Under the pieces are notes generated by a model. The model did no database searches. It was not told the origin of the DNA and worked only from the letters and a program-made list of their open reading frames with translations. From Sporisorium sorghi (taxonomy: Eukaryota; Basidiomycota; Ustilaginomycetes; Ustilaginales; Ustilaginaceae), in assembly GCA_023212695.1 (NCBI GenBank), contig JALCCG010000168.1, forward strand, positions 1-47,875: a stretch of 47,875 bases of DNA, in the 5' to 3' direction. Positions within the stretch are counted from its first letter, which is position 1, and every line of letters begins with the position of its first letter. The translations under genes were made by a program, and so were the position numbers. Of this stretch, positions 28,376 to 37,508 are shown one piece after another.

Positions 28376-30679
28376 ATGTGGCCCACGGCCACCGCCGTCG
28401 TCGGCATCCGCTCCTGCGCTCGAGCTGGCGCTTCCGAGCTGAGAACAGCGCTGGGCTCCTCGACTTGGTCAATATCGCATGCGGCATCGCGGACGATTGC
28501 AACGCAAAGCACACTTCATCGTGTCGTTGGCACAACCCGACCGGCTCTGTCTCCATGCTTTCCATCGACGACACTGCCATTGCAGCGTGCTTTTTCCACG
28601 TTTGCTCCGCGCTGCAATAAGGCTGAGCCGGTGAAAACGGCCCACACTTCAACACAGGCATCCAAGGAGATCGAGCCCGAGTCAACATCAGATGACAAGG
28701 CTGCCTCACAGGATACAGCAGCAGCATCAACGGCTGGTGCTTCTGCATCACTGGCCTCCCGGCTCTCTGCACGCGTAAGAGCGCTGCTCCAAGCCCAACT
28801 GGCCAAATCTGCACCCAAATCCAAAGATGGCGCCTCGCCCGCCCCGACCACGTTCCCAGACCTCAAGCGTCTCTTCTCGCTTGCGATGCCGCAGAAGAGG
28901 AGCATCCTCATCGCGCTTGCCCTCCTTCTCGTCTCGTCTTCCATCACGCTCACTGTCCCCTTCGCCATCGGTCGGCTGATCGACTTCTTCACCTCTGGCC
29001 AAAACGCGCTCTTCGGCCTCGGATTCGGCACCGTCGCCGCGCTCATGCTGCTCATTTTCGCTATTGGCGCAGGTGCCAAGGCGGGCAGTAACATCCTGCT
29101 CGAACTCTCCGGCGTCCGCGTCATCCAGGGCATCCGCAACCAGGCCTACCGATCCGCACTGCGCCAGGACGTCGAGCTCGCCGACAAGGGCGCCGGCGAT
29201 GTCGTTAGCAGACTCAGCGTCGACACTAACATTGTCGGAGAGTCCTTGACTTCCGACATTGGCGACGGGCTGCGTGCGGGCGCGACGGTGCTGTTTGCAG
29301 GCACGGCCATGTTCATGATCTCGTCCAAGCTGACGCTGCTCATGATGGCGGTCGTGCCGCCTGCTGCGATCGGCGCTGTGTTTTACGGTCGTTATCTGCG
29401 CGATTTGACGCACAAGACGCAGGATGCAGTGGGGCAGATGACGCGATTGGCCGAAGAGCGGCTGTCGCCTCCGGCTTTCAGGACCGTGACGGCGTTCAAC
29501 ACGCAGCGCCAGGAACTGCGCCGCTTCGACCACAAGATCGGCTCGATTGTCGACCTGCAGACCAAAGAGGCGTACGCCTCAGGGCTGTTTTACGCGGGCA
29601 CTGGGTTTGTGGGCAACTGCGCCATTCTGACGCTGCTCACGTACGGCGGGCATCTGGTGAGCAGGGGCGAGATCTCCGTGGGCGACTTGACCTCCTTGCT
29701 CATGTACACCGCGTACTTGGGTGGGGGGATGGTGAGCCTGACGTCGTTCTTTGCGTCGCTCATGAAAGGGCTCGGAGCGGGTGCGCGCGTGTTCGAGCTC
29801 ATCGACCGCGAATCCAACGTAGCGCTGGGCAAGGGCGAGCCGCTCCAAGTTTCCGGAAGCACAGCCCGCCTACCCGTGCGCTTCGAGGACGTGCACTTCA
29901 CCTACCCCTCGCGCCCGCAGCAGCCCATCCTGCGCGGGGTGACGCTCGACATCGAGCCGGGCCAGTCGTACGCGCTCGTCGGCGGCTCTGGCGCGGGCAA
30001 GTCCTCAGTCCACTCGCTGCTGCTGCGCTTCTACGATCCGACCCGGGGCCGCATCCTGCTGGCGGGCAAAGACCTGGCGAGCTACACGCCAGAGAGCGTG
30101 CGCAAGCACCTCGCGCTGGTGCCGCAGGAGCCGATCCTGTTTGACGGCACGTTGGAGTCGAACATCAAGTACGGCACCGAGAGCGCTACGCGCGAGGACG
30201 TCGAGCAAGCCGCGCGCATGGCCGGTTGCGAATCGTTCATCGCCGACATGCCGCGCGGCCTCGATACGGTTATCGGCTCGCGCCAGCTTTCGGGAGGGCA
30301 GAGGCAGCGCATTGCGATCGCGCGCGCGTTGGTGCGCAAACCCTCGATTCTGTTGTTGGACGAAGCGACTTCGGCGCTGGACTCGGCGTCCGAGCTCATG
30401 GTGAACCGCGCGATCGAGCAGATTATCGCACAGGGCAAGATTACCGTGTGGATCGTCGCGCATAGGCTGTCGACGATCAAGAGCGCGAACAACATCCAGG
30501 TGTTGGAGAAGGGCAGGATTGTGGAGCAGGGCACGTTTGAGCAGCTGGATAGGCCCGGGTCGAGGTTTAGGGCGTTGATGGCTGCGCAGTTGGAGGCGGG
30601 GGCTGCGGGGCAGGTTGAAGGGGAGGCGGAGCACGGCGATGGTGGTGATGGAGTTGCTGCTTCTTCTACGGTACGTTGA
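28376..30679 (+). CDS. MDL1: MDL1-like mitochondrial ABC half-transporter
   Basis: A 767-residue protein with one transmembrane domain and one nucleotide-binding domain. The Ser/Arg/Ala-rich first 95 residues (RAFSTFAPRC) look like a mitochondrial targeting sequence. Membrane helices fall between about 170 and 440. The ATPase has Walker A GGSGAGKSS (536-544), signature LSGGQ (638-642), Walker B ILLLDE with D662/E663, and H-loop VAHRLS. All key residues are present. Family members (yeast Mdl1, human ABCB10) act as homodimers in the inner mitochondrial membrane and export peptides or support haem synthesis. The given stop may not be the true end: a GTACGT donor at 30671, six bases before the stop, could splice in frame to 30995. 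Confidence 0.9.
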   Translation: MWPTATAVVGIRSCARAGASELRTALGSSTWSISHAASRTIATQSTLHRVVGTTRPALSPCFPSTTLPLQRAFSTFAPRCNKAEPVKTAHTSTQASKEIEPESTSDDKAASQDTAAASTAGASASLASRLSARVRALLQAQLAKSAPKSKDGASPAPTTFPDLKRLFSLAMPQKRSILIALALLLVSSSITLTVPFAIGRLIDFFTSGQNALFGLGFGTVAALMLLIFAIGAGAKAGSNILLELSGVRVIQGIRNQAYRSALRQDVELADKGAGDVVSRLSVDTNIVGESLTSDIGDGLRAGATVLFAGTAMFMISSKLTLLMMAVVPPAAIGAVFYGRYLRDLTHKTQDAVGQMTRLAEERLSPPAFRTVTAFNTQRQELRRFDHKIGSIVDLQTKEAYASGLFYAGTGFVGNCAILTLLTYGGHLVSRGEISVGDLTSLLMYTAYLGGGMVSLTSFFASLMKGLGAGARVFELIDRESNVALGKGEPLQVSGSTARLPVRFEDVHFTYPSRPQQPILRGVTLDIEPGQSYALVGGSGAGKSSVHSLLLRFYDPTRGRILLAGKDLASYTPESVRKHLALVPQEPILFDGTLESNIKYGTESATREDVEQAARMAGCESFIADMPRGLDTVIGSRQLSGGQRQRIAIARALVRKPSILLLDEATSALDSASELMVNRAIEQIIAQGKITVWIVAHRLSTIKSANNIQVLEKGRIVEQGTFEQLDRPGSRFRALMAAQLEAGAAGQVEGEAEHGDGGDGVAASSTVR

Positions 30680-30752
30680 TGTGTCGACGATGACGACGGA
30701 AAAGCAACCACCTCTCTCTTTCTTTCGTGTACAACAGATCCTCCACCCCTCA

Positions 30753-30756
<4 letters not shown>

Positions 30757-30808
<52 letters not shown>
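30757..30808. repeat. (TC)26 microsatellite
   Basis: 52 bases of uninterrupted TC between the ABC transporter and the next open frame, inside the candidate intron. Confidence 0.9.
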
Positions 30809-30810
<2 letters not shown>

Positions 30811-30994
30811 CGCGTTGGAAATGACATAGATCAAGCACTCACTCTGTCGTGTCGTTTGCCAAGAAAGAGGGAGGGAGGGAGACGGCGTCTAGAGGATTTG
30901 ATGTCATTCGTTCGAGGAGAGGAATGGAAGGCATGATGGTTCGCTGACACGTTCCTTCCCTCTCTCTGCTGCCCTATTCATTGTAACCAAACAG

Positions 30995-31624
30995 TCTCCC
31001 CGCACCACCACATCCAGCACCAACAGCGCGATAGGCCAGCGTCGCGCCCTACACACCTCCCCTCGCACCGGCACCCCATCTTCCCCCTCCCGCTCTACCC
31101 CACCCCCACCCCATCACCCAGCCATCCCACCCACAGGCACATGGAGCATCAATGCCACCATCCTCCGCCCTCCCTCTTCCACCAGCTCTTCCACTCCACT
31201 CGTGGAGGAGGAAGCGTTGAGCGATACGCAGCTGGACAAGCTGCACCGGCTGGCAGCGCTCGTGCCGCCTTGCGCGCCGGAGGAGAGGCTGAAGCTGAAA
31301 AAGGGGTTGGCGGTCATGTTGAGGTTGATTAGGGGAGTGTTGGGCCCGGCTTCCAGGCCCGATGCCGCGACTGCGGATGCTGCGACGACGGCGGAGGAGA
31401 AGGACGCGAAAGTGGTGCGGATGGTAGACGCACGGCCGCTCAACGTTTACGATCCGCAGTGGAGCGTTACGCTTCCCGAACAGCCCAGCTCCTCCGTCGA
31501 CGACACTGCTGACCTGCAGGAAGACCGCGAAGGCGCTGGCGTGCTGGAGCGAGATGAACAGCTGCTGGCCCGCGTGGATGCAGGACGCAAGTATCAAGGG
31601 TACTTTGTCGTGGATCGGACGTAG
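30995..31624 (+). CDS. GatC-like mitochondrial Glu-tRNA(Gln) amidotransferase subunit (5' exon unresolved)
   Basis: An open frame of 209 codons follows an acceptor-like CCAAACAG ending at 30994. It has no in-frame ATG before about codon 105, so a spliced first exon is needed. The start RRALHTSPRTG looks like a mitochondrial presequence. TGTWSINATILRPP, then SDTQLDKLHRLAALVPP, a helical segment EERLKLKKGLAVMLRLI and VDARPLNVYDPQW follow the pattern of fungal GatC: a Trp-Ser start, a Leu-rich helix and a final docking segment. GatC stabilises the GatA-GatB amidase that makes Gln-tRNA in mitochondria. Candidate first exons are a short one at about 30688-30729 (MTTEKQPPLSFFR) or, surprisingly, the end of the ABC gene. 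Assignment is moderate. Confidence 0.5.
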   Translation, partial: SPRTTTSSTNSAIGQRRALHTSPRTGTPSSPSRSTPPPPHHPAIPPTGTWSINATILRPPSSTSSSTPLVEEEALSDTQLDKLHRLAALVPPCAPEERLKLKKGLAVMLRLIRGVLGPASRPDAATADAATTAEEKDAKVVRMVDARPLNVYDPQWSVTLPEQPSSSVDDTADLQEDREGAGVLERDEQLLARVDAGRKYQGYFVVDRT

Positions 31625-32256
31625 ATCCTCAGCTTCCACATCAAAGGCGGTGCCACGACGATGGATGGCTTTGCATGACGACCAACAACAGGTAAAAGTG
31701 GTGGTGCAAAGCCAGATTGTTCGGAAGCGACCGTCAATGGTGTGTGATGTCTGACGAGGACGTGAGTCGGGTGCCGCAGATCGGCTCGGGTTTACACGGG
31801 ATGTGGCGTGAGAACTGCTCACACGCGTTGCAGAATGACACGCTTGACACCATCACCACCACTTTCTCACGTCGGTCGTGTCAAAGAACGAGAAGCTGGA
31901 TGTTCGCACGCGTGCGTAGGCCGACGAGCAAGCGGTCCCTTTGCGTCTGTCAAGAACCTTGATTGCGCTTCAGTTCAACCCGGACGAGCACGCCTTGGCA
32001 GTGTTCTGCTTCTCACAGCGCAAGTATGAACACGCTTGTCGTCTTCATACGTCCGCCACGTTTGCCGAAGCAGCGAGAAAGAGAAAGACGGCGCGGATCA
32101 AGGATTGAAATTCGGTTTTGTACTTGTACAGAGCAAGAGAGAGAGAGAGACAGATCACAAGTGTGAAAGACAACAAGTACAAAAGAGCGAGTGACGGCAG
32201 AACAAACGAACGACAACAACAACAACGGCGATAACAGATATAGTCCGATGGAAGTT
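31625..32256. other. Convergent 3' spacer
   Basis: Lies between the GatC-like gene and the zinc-cluster gene. No gene recognised; a GA-rich stretch near 32070-32150. Confidence 0.5.
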
Positions 32257-34992
32257 TTAGATACGGGTATCGTCAAGAGCAAAGGCGACGGAAAGGACGA
32301 CATTGGTAAATTCATCCTGGTTGTCAAACAAGGTGGCTGCCCAGGGGAGGTCGCGCAGTTTGGCTTCGGCCTGTTCCTTGTTTGGCTCGCCAGCAAGCGT
32401 GTCCTTGCGGAACTGCACGAGCTGGCGCAGGGTGGGGCGAACAAAAGGTGCACCAGCCTCGTTGAGGACATTCTGGTTAGCGTGGTGGGCCTGGAGCCAA
32501 TCAGCTTCATTGTCGGCTTCAAACTCGCCAGCACCGGCGGGCAGAGGAATATCAAGAACCAGCGAACAGCCGGCCAGACGCTCGCGTGCATCGCCGCCAT
32601 TCTCTCGGAAGCGCTGCAGAACCAGGAGCGAGTAGGACGCGAAAAGAGTGCGGACCATGGTCTCGATCCATCCGAACGTCGCAAGGCTCGGAGTCGCCGT
32701 GCCCGACGCGGCCCTGCATGCCTCCACAGTGTGCGCAAGCAATGACTCTGACAGCTTGGAAAGCACCAAGAGCGCCTGGTCGAGCAAAGCAGCGTCGACA
32801 TGATCCGTGATGGCTGGCTCGTCTGTAAAGACGATCAGAACGAGGTACATCCACAGCGACGCCACGGCACCAAACACTGTCACAGGATCCGCGTCGGCTT
32901 TCTTGATCTCTGGCTCGGAGGACAGAATGGATCTGATCTGCTCCGAGATTAGTTTCCAAACGAAGCTCTGGCTAGCAGGCAAACGGACATAGTAGCCGGC
33001 GAGGAGAGAACGAGCATTGGCCAAAGACTCTGGAACGCGAGCGCGGTTCTCCTGGAGCCACTTGCGGTGGATGAAAGGCGGGATGGGAGAGGTCGGGTCG
33101 GTGAGCACCATAAGAGCGGGGTACGAGACAAAGTGCGCGGCACTGGCCTGGGCGATCGAGGCTGCGACTTCGCCGTTTTGGTCTGGCTGGATCCACCATT
33201 GCTTTGCGCTGGGCAGCTGAGGCGCAGGCAAGACGAGCTGTCCGTTGCAGTCGTATCGCGACTGAGGTGGGGTGGCTGCGTCGGACAAGGAGCGTCTCAA
33301 TGGATGGCCTCCTGTCGCATTCGCTGCACCTGCTGGTGGGTGGACTTCTTGGAAAGCGGGCAAGAAGCCTGGGTTGATGGAGAGACCCATGGTTTGTGCG
33401 AGCGAGGCTGCAAACTTGGCCGAGATGGGTGTATCGACGACGGGCGAGTGCAGAATGGCTGAAAAGTTACCACTAATGGCCGAGTGCAAGCTGGGACCCA
33501 TGCGATACAATGGCGATGGCACGACGGGCTCGGCGAGCCAACCTGAAAGATCGATACCATGCTGAAAGACGCCAGATCGGATGGGCGAAGGATTCGGCCA
33601 ATGGCTGCGATTGTTGAGGTTGGAGGTGATGAGGGTAGGAGGTCTGGGCGGAGGCATCATGGCGTTGTCGGATGGCATCGAAGCGTGCGGAAGCTGGCGT
33701 GAAGATGGACCCCCCATGGAAGAGCGTGCATTCCAGTTTGGTTGCATGTTTGGGTCTTGAGCAAGCGTCTCGTCGAGTGCTTCGGGAAGACTGGTGGTCC
33801 TGTGACGACTGTGCGGTGGCGCGAGGAAGCTGTCGGTGACCAAGGGTTGCATTCTAGACGGATCCGAGTCGGCATGGCCTAGATGTTGATTCAGGCGCAC
33901 GATAGGAGTCTCCTCTCCCTCCTCATTGGCGAAGGCGAGTCCGGAACGGTTCATGTTGGTCACGATGGGACCGGTGTTGGTGCGTGCGAATCCGCTCGAC
34001 TTGCGAGCGGCCATCCTTTGGGGACCTGGAGCAGCGTCGGACTCGAGGTTGAGGTCATGATACGAGTGGGGCGAATCGGTTCGGATGGGCGGAGCCATGT
34101 TTGCGTATGATGGCTGACCTGAAATGGTGAAGTTTGCCATGTTAGGAGGAGCAGACTCGGGGTGCTCTGCCATGCTGTGCTGGGATCGAGGCGAGCCAAA
34201 GGCTGAACCAGCGGCAGAAGAAGCAGGATCATGCCATGAATGAGCCTCGCTTTCGCTCTGGCTGTCGTAGTCGAGTTCGCCCTCGCGCTTCACGTAGCTA
34301 GGATTGGGAGCCATGAAGGGGTTCGAGTTGACGTTGAAGTTGGGATCGGCCATTGCCCAGTGTGCGTTGGGCATGGTGGACGTCATGGAGGCGCCCGGCT
34401 GCATAGCAGGTGCCATGTGGGGCGTCATTGCTTGCATGTGGGCATCGACGTTGGGTATGACGCCAGCATTGCGAGCCTTTCGCACGTTGGGATTGCCGGA
34501 GCGGGGAGCATAGGTGCACTGCTTTCCTCGCGCCCGACATCGACCGCAGGTGGGAACCTCGAGATCGCACCTCGCTTTGGATCTGGCGCATTCGTAGCAG
34601 CTCTTCTGACGATCGAAGGAAGGCTGAGCGAGCGCTCTTGCTTCTCTTGCCAAGTGACGTCGTAGCAGGTCATCTCGTGCAAAGACCTTGCCGCAGTTGG
34701 GGCAGGGAAAGCCTTGAGATGAGGAAGAGGGACCTGGACCGGATCTGCCCGTCGACGTGGCACTGAAGCTGCTGTTCCTCGATGGTTCGAATGAGCTTGA
34801 ATAGGATTCGTGATCACTCAGCTGATCTGCCAGCGAAGATGACGAAGCGGAAGCGTGTGAAGAGGCGTAGAAAGAAGTCGGAAGCTGTCCGAAGGAAGCT
34901 GACTGTTGTTGTACCGGCATCGCCGCCGACATGTTGGAGAAGCCCGATTGGGGGTGGTTCTGTGGATCAAATCCACTGTTTCCCGCATTCAT
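32257..34992 (-). CDS. Zn2Cys6 transcription factor with adjacent degenerate C2H2 finger
   Basis: A 911-residue nuclear regulator. A C2H2-like finger (C97, C100, H113) lacks the second histidine: E117, A118 and R119 stand where it should be. A complete Zn2Cys6 cluster follows with C132, C135, C142, C149, C152, C159 (spacing 2-6-6-2-6), next to basic residues for DNA contact. Residues 1-95 and 160-560 are Ser/Pro/Met/Asn-rich and disordered. From about 600 to 890 helical sequence (WWIQPDQNG, SFVWKLISEQIRSIL, VFGAVASLWMYLVLIVFTDEP, TMVRTLFASYSLLVLQRF) corresponds to the fungal regulatory middle region of C2H2/C6 factors. The target genes cannot be told. It is convergent with the GatC-like gene and faces a 2.5-kb shared upstream region. 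Confidence 0.88.
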   Translation of the reverse strand: MNAGNSGFDPQNHPQSGFSNMSAAMPVQQQSASFGQLPTSFYASSHASASSSSLADQLSDHESYSSSFEPSRNSSFSATSTGRSGPGPSSSSQGFPCPNCGKVFARDDLLRRHLAREARALAQPSFDRQKSCYECARSKARCDLEVPTCGRCRARGKQCTYAPRSGNPNVRKARNAGVIPNVDAHMQAMTPHMAPAMQPGASMTSTMPNAHWAMADPNFNVNSNPFMAPNPSYVKREGELDYDSQSESEAHSWHDPASSAAGSAFGSPRSQHSMAEHPESAPPNMANFTISGQPSYANMAPPIRTDSPHSYHDLNLESDAAPGPQRMAARKSSGFARTNTGPIVTNMNRSGLAFANEEGEETPIVRLNQHLGHADSDPSRMQPLVTDSFLAPPHSRHRTTSLPEALDETLAQDPNMQPNWNARSSMGGPSSRQLPHASMPSDNAMMPPPRPPTLITSNLNNRSHWPNPSPIRSGVFQHGIDLSGWLAEPVVPSPLYRMGPSLHSAISGNFSAILHSPVVDTPISAKFAASLAQTMGLSINPGFLPAFQEVHPPAGAANATGGHPLRRSLSDAATPPQSRYDCNGQLVLPAPQLPSAKQWWIQPDQNGEVAASIAQASAAHFVSYPALMVLTDPTSPIPPFIHRKWLQENRARVPESLANARSLLAGYYVRLPASQSFVWKLISEQIRSILSSEPEIKKADADPVTVFGAVASLWMYLVLIVFTDEPAITDHVDAALLDQALLVLSKLSESLLAHTVEACRAASGTATPSLATFGWIETMVRTLFASYSLLVLQRFRENGGDARERLAGCSLVLDIPLPAGAGEFEADNEADWLQAHHANQNVLNEAGAPFVRPTLRQLVQFRKDTLAGEPNKEQAEAKLRDLPWAATLFDNQDEFTNVVLSVAFALDDTRI

Positions 34993-35398
34993 GCCTAGGC
35001 GATTCTAGACTTGAATCATCGAAGACAATCGGAGGGAGACGGCAGGAGCCGAGGATGGACGATAGCGCTTATCGCTTTTACTCGGCACTCTGGCTTGAGA
35101 GAAGGAGCGCAAGTGTGCAACGAAGTGCGCGATCCGTGAGTCTGCTCGAGTCGAATCGAGTTGAGTCGGACGGACCGAAGTGAAGGAAGAGAAGAAGAAG
35201 AGCTCTCTCTCTCTGTGTCGGATGCAACCAGCTCGGGAGCGCCGATTGATGAAGGTGGGCGTGGCAAGTCAACAGGGTGCAAGAAATGCGTGTGCGCAGC
35301 TGCTGCCTGCTCCCGCCAAAAGAGCAAAGCGGTCAACTCCGGTTCAAGGCGTTGTGGGCCCGCGAAATGCTGCCTCTTCTGCAAAATCGCGAGTTTCG

Positions 35399-35429
<31 letters not shown>

Positions 35430-36688
35430 CTTTCTTTTTCTTTTCCTTGCTGCTGTGAGAGTGCTCACCGGACAGCTTCCGCTCTTTGATTCGGATTTGA
35501 CCGGACAGTCGACGACGATATGGCGGTGGGAAGCCGATGAAGACGAGGGAGTTGATGTAGCGTTGGGTTGCAGTGAGACTAGAAGCGAAGGAATGCAAAG
35601 AACAGAGGCAAGAAGTGGTGACGGGAAGGAGGGAGGGAACGCTCGTCATGACGGCGCGCTGTTCAGCATGCCTCTTTATGAGCGTTTTGCGGCCAAGGGT
35701 AACACGGGACAATTCATTGGACCAAAGCACGCCCAGCCACCGTGAATTGGCCGGAACGAAGACAATAAGGAGGAGGAGCACGAGCAGGAAGTACGACGAG
35801 AAAGTCCAAGTTTCACAGGGGTCGAATGGCGTAGATGGCAAGCCATGGGGCAGATGGCCAGACCAACACTCGGTCCATGGAGCACGACAAGGAAGACGCG
35901 TAGAGTCCGCGGTCAGTGGAATTGACAAGTGTTTCACTTTGTGGACGTCGCTAAGGCGTCGGCTCGGGATGCAACTCTGCCCACTGCGATGCAACTCCAA
36001 AGGATCCACCACGACCGGCGTCACTGCTCAATCCCTTGTCCGCGGGCACCTCTCCTCTATCTCTCCCTGTCTACGTTCCTCACTCTCAGCTTGGCCTGCT
36101 CGCTTGTCGAAAAGAAGACTCAAACCACCCGATCATCTCTCTATGGCGACACAGCTACACAGTGGACAAGTCATGCTCCTTTCGCTGTCTTCGTGTGCAA
36201 TTTTTGCGCATCTCAATTGGCCCACGGTTCAGCACTTTTCCTGGCATTCATACGCTGTTCCATTGGATGTTGCTGCTGTTTCTGATACATGTGAGTCAAC
36301 CCGAAATCCCGGTCTGTTGTTCCTTGTGCAGGAGATCAGCAGGATGACCGAAGCGGGACGTGCAAGGAGGTTGTGTTGTCGCCTTTCCGTTGGAGACGAT
36401 CGCAACGCTTCCTGCCCAAGCGAACAAACTGCCTCGCTTCGTGTTCATGCTAAGACTCTTTCCTTCTCGAAGCAGCCAGATCCCACGTTCAAACGTCAGC
36501 TACAGTCTCGAATCCGCCTCGGAGGATTCGCCGGGAACGTTGTTGTTCGAGATTTGTCACGAGTCTCGTTCCTGTGACCAAAGAATAATAATAATAAAAT
36601 GAAATAAAATAAAGGTTAAAAAAGGTATGCAGAGTCGAGCTGCAGCGCTGCAGTTTCTCTTTTTCTGCACAACCTTTTCCGGGCCACG

Positions 36689-36726
<38 letters not shown>

Positions 36727-37508
36727 AGAGGAACGGGCTTCCGACGACATGGCGAGCGCGTTCTGTGGCACGACATTGTTAGTCACACTTCGAGCGAGCA
36801 GCAGCTTCTCTTTCGCCTCCATTCCTGCTTTGCGATTCGGAACCGAGAGCCCCGCTTGAACGTCTTGCGAAGACATTCACCAAGCGGAAGACACAGAGGT
36901 CGGCGGAGATCCGTCCAGTTTTCGGTGAGCGAGATTATCGTCCGACACCGATTACACGCCCCACTCTCATCTTCGCCGGTCTTTGACGGGCGCGACGGAT
37001 CAAACAGACAAGAGCAGCGTGGGGTCGTGTAACTGGTCCAACACTTTACGTACACCTACAAGGACAAGCATACGGTGACGGTTGATGCTGCATGATCAGC
37101 TGCTCTGAACAAGTGCGTGCAACTGGTACTTCCGCCGGAAGCCCGACGACTTGCAGCACTCCGTCGTCGATCATTCCGCCGGAAGCTTTGATCGGATTTT
37201 TCGACTTTTTGTCGTTGTGAGATTTTGAAGAATGGCCCGATACTAGACGATCAAAAATACCCGATCTCTTTGATCTCTTTCTCCATCAAACGTGACCTGT
37301 TTCGCGAAAAGCGCGTGTTTGAAGCAGGTGTTGTGTGTTGGTGTGCGTCGGTGCGTCTCCGCGATTTCTCTGACAAAAGTCACAAACAGTGCAAACTCAC
37401 GCACAAATTGACAGCTTCAGAGCTTCTCGAGCAATCACACCTTGGCTCACTCCCTCCATCACTCATCACGAGCTCGACTCTGACCGCAACATCGTGCCAT
37501 CCGCAACC
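34993..37508. other. 2.5-kb divergent upstream region
   Basis: It separates the zinc-cluster gene (-) from the spindle-pole gene (+). It contains T27 at 35403-35429, (AGCC)9 at 36689-36724 and an AATA/AAATA-rich stretch near 36586-36615. A 334-codon open frame at 35573-36577 (+) has no signal, domain or coding pattern that I recognise and is not called. Long upstream regions are common for regulators. Confidence 0.45.
36689..36724. repeat. (AGCC)9 microsatellite
   Basis: 36 bases of perfect tetranucleotide repeat. Confidence 0.9.
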
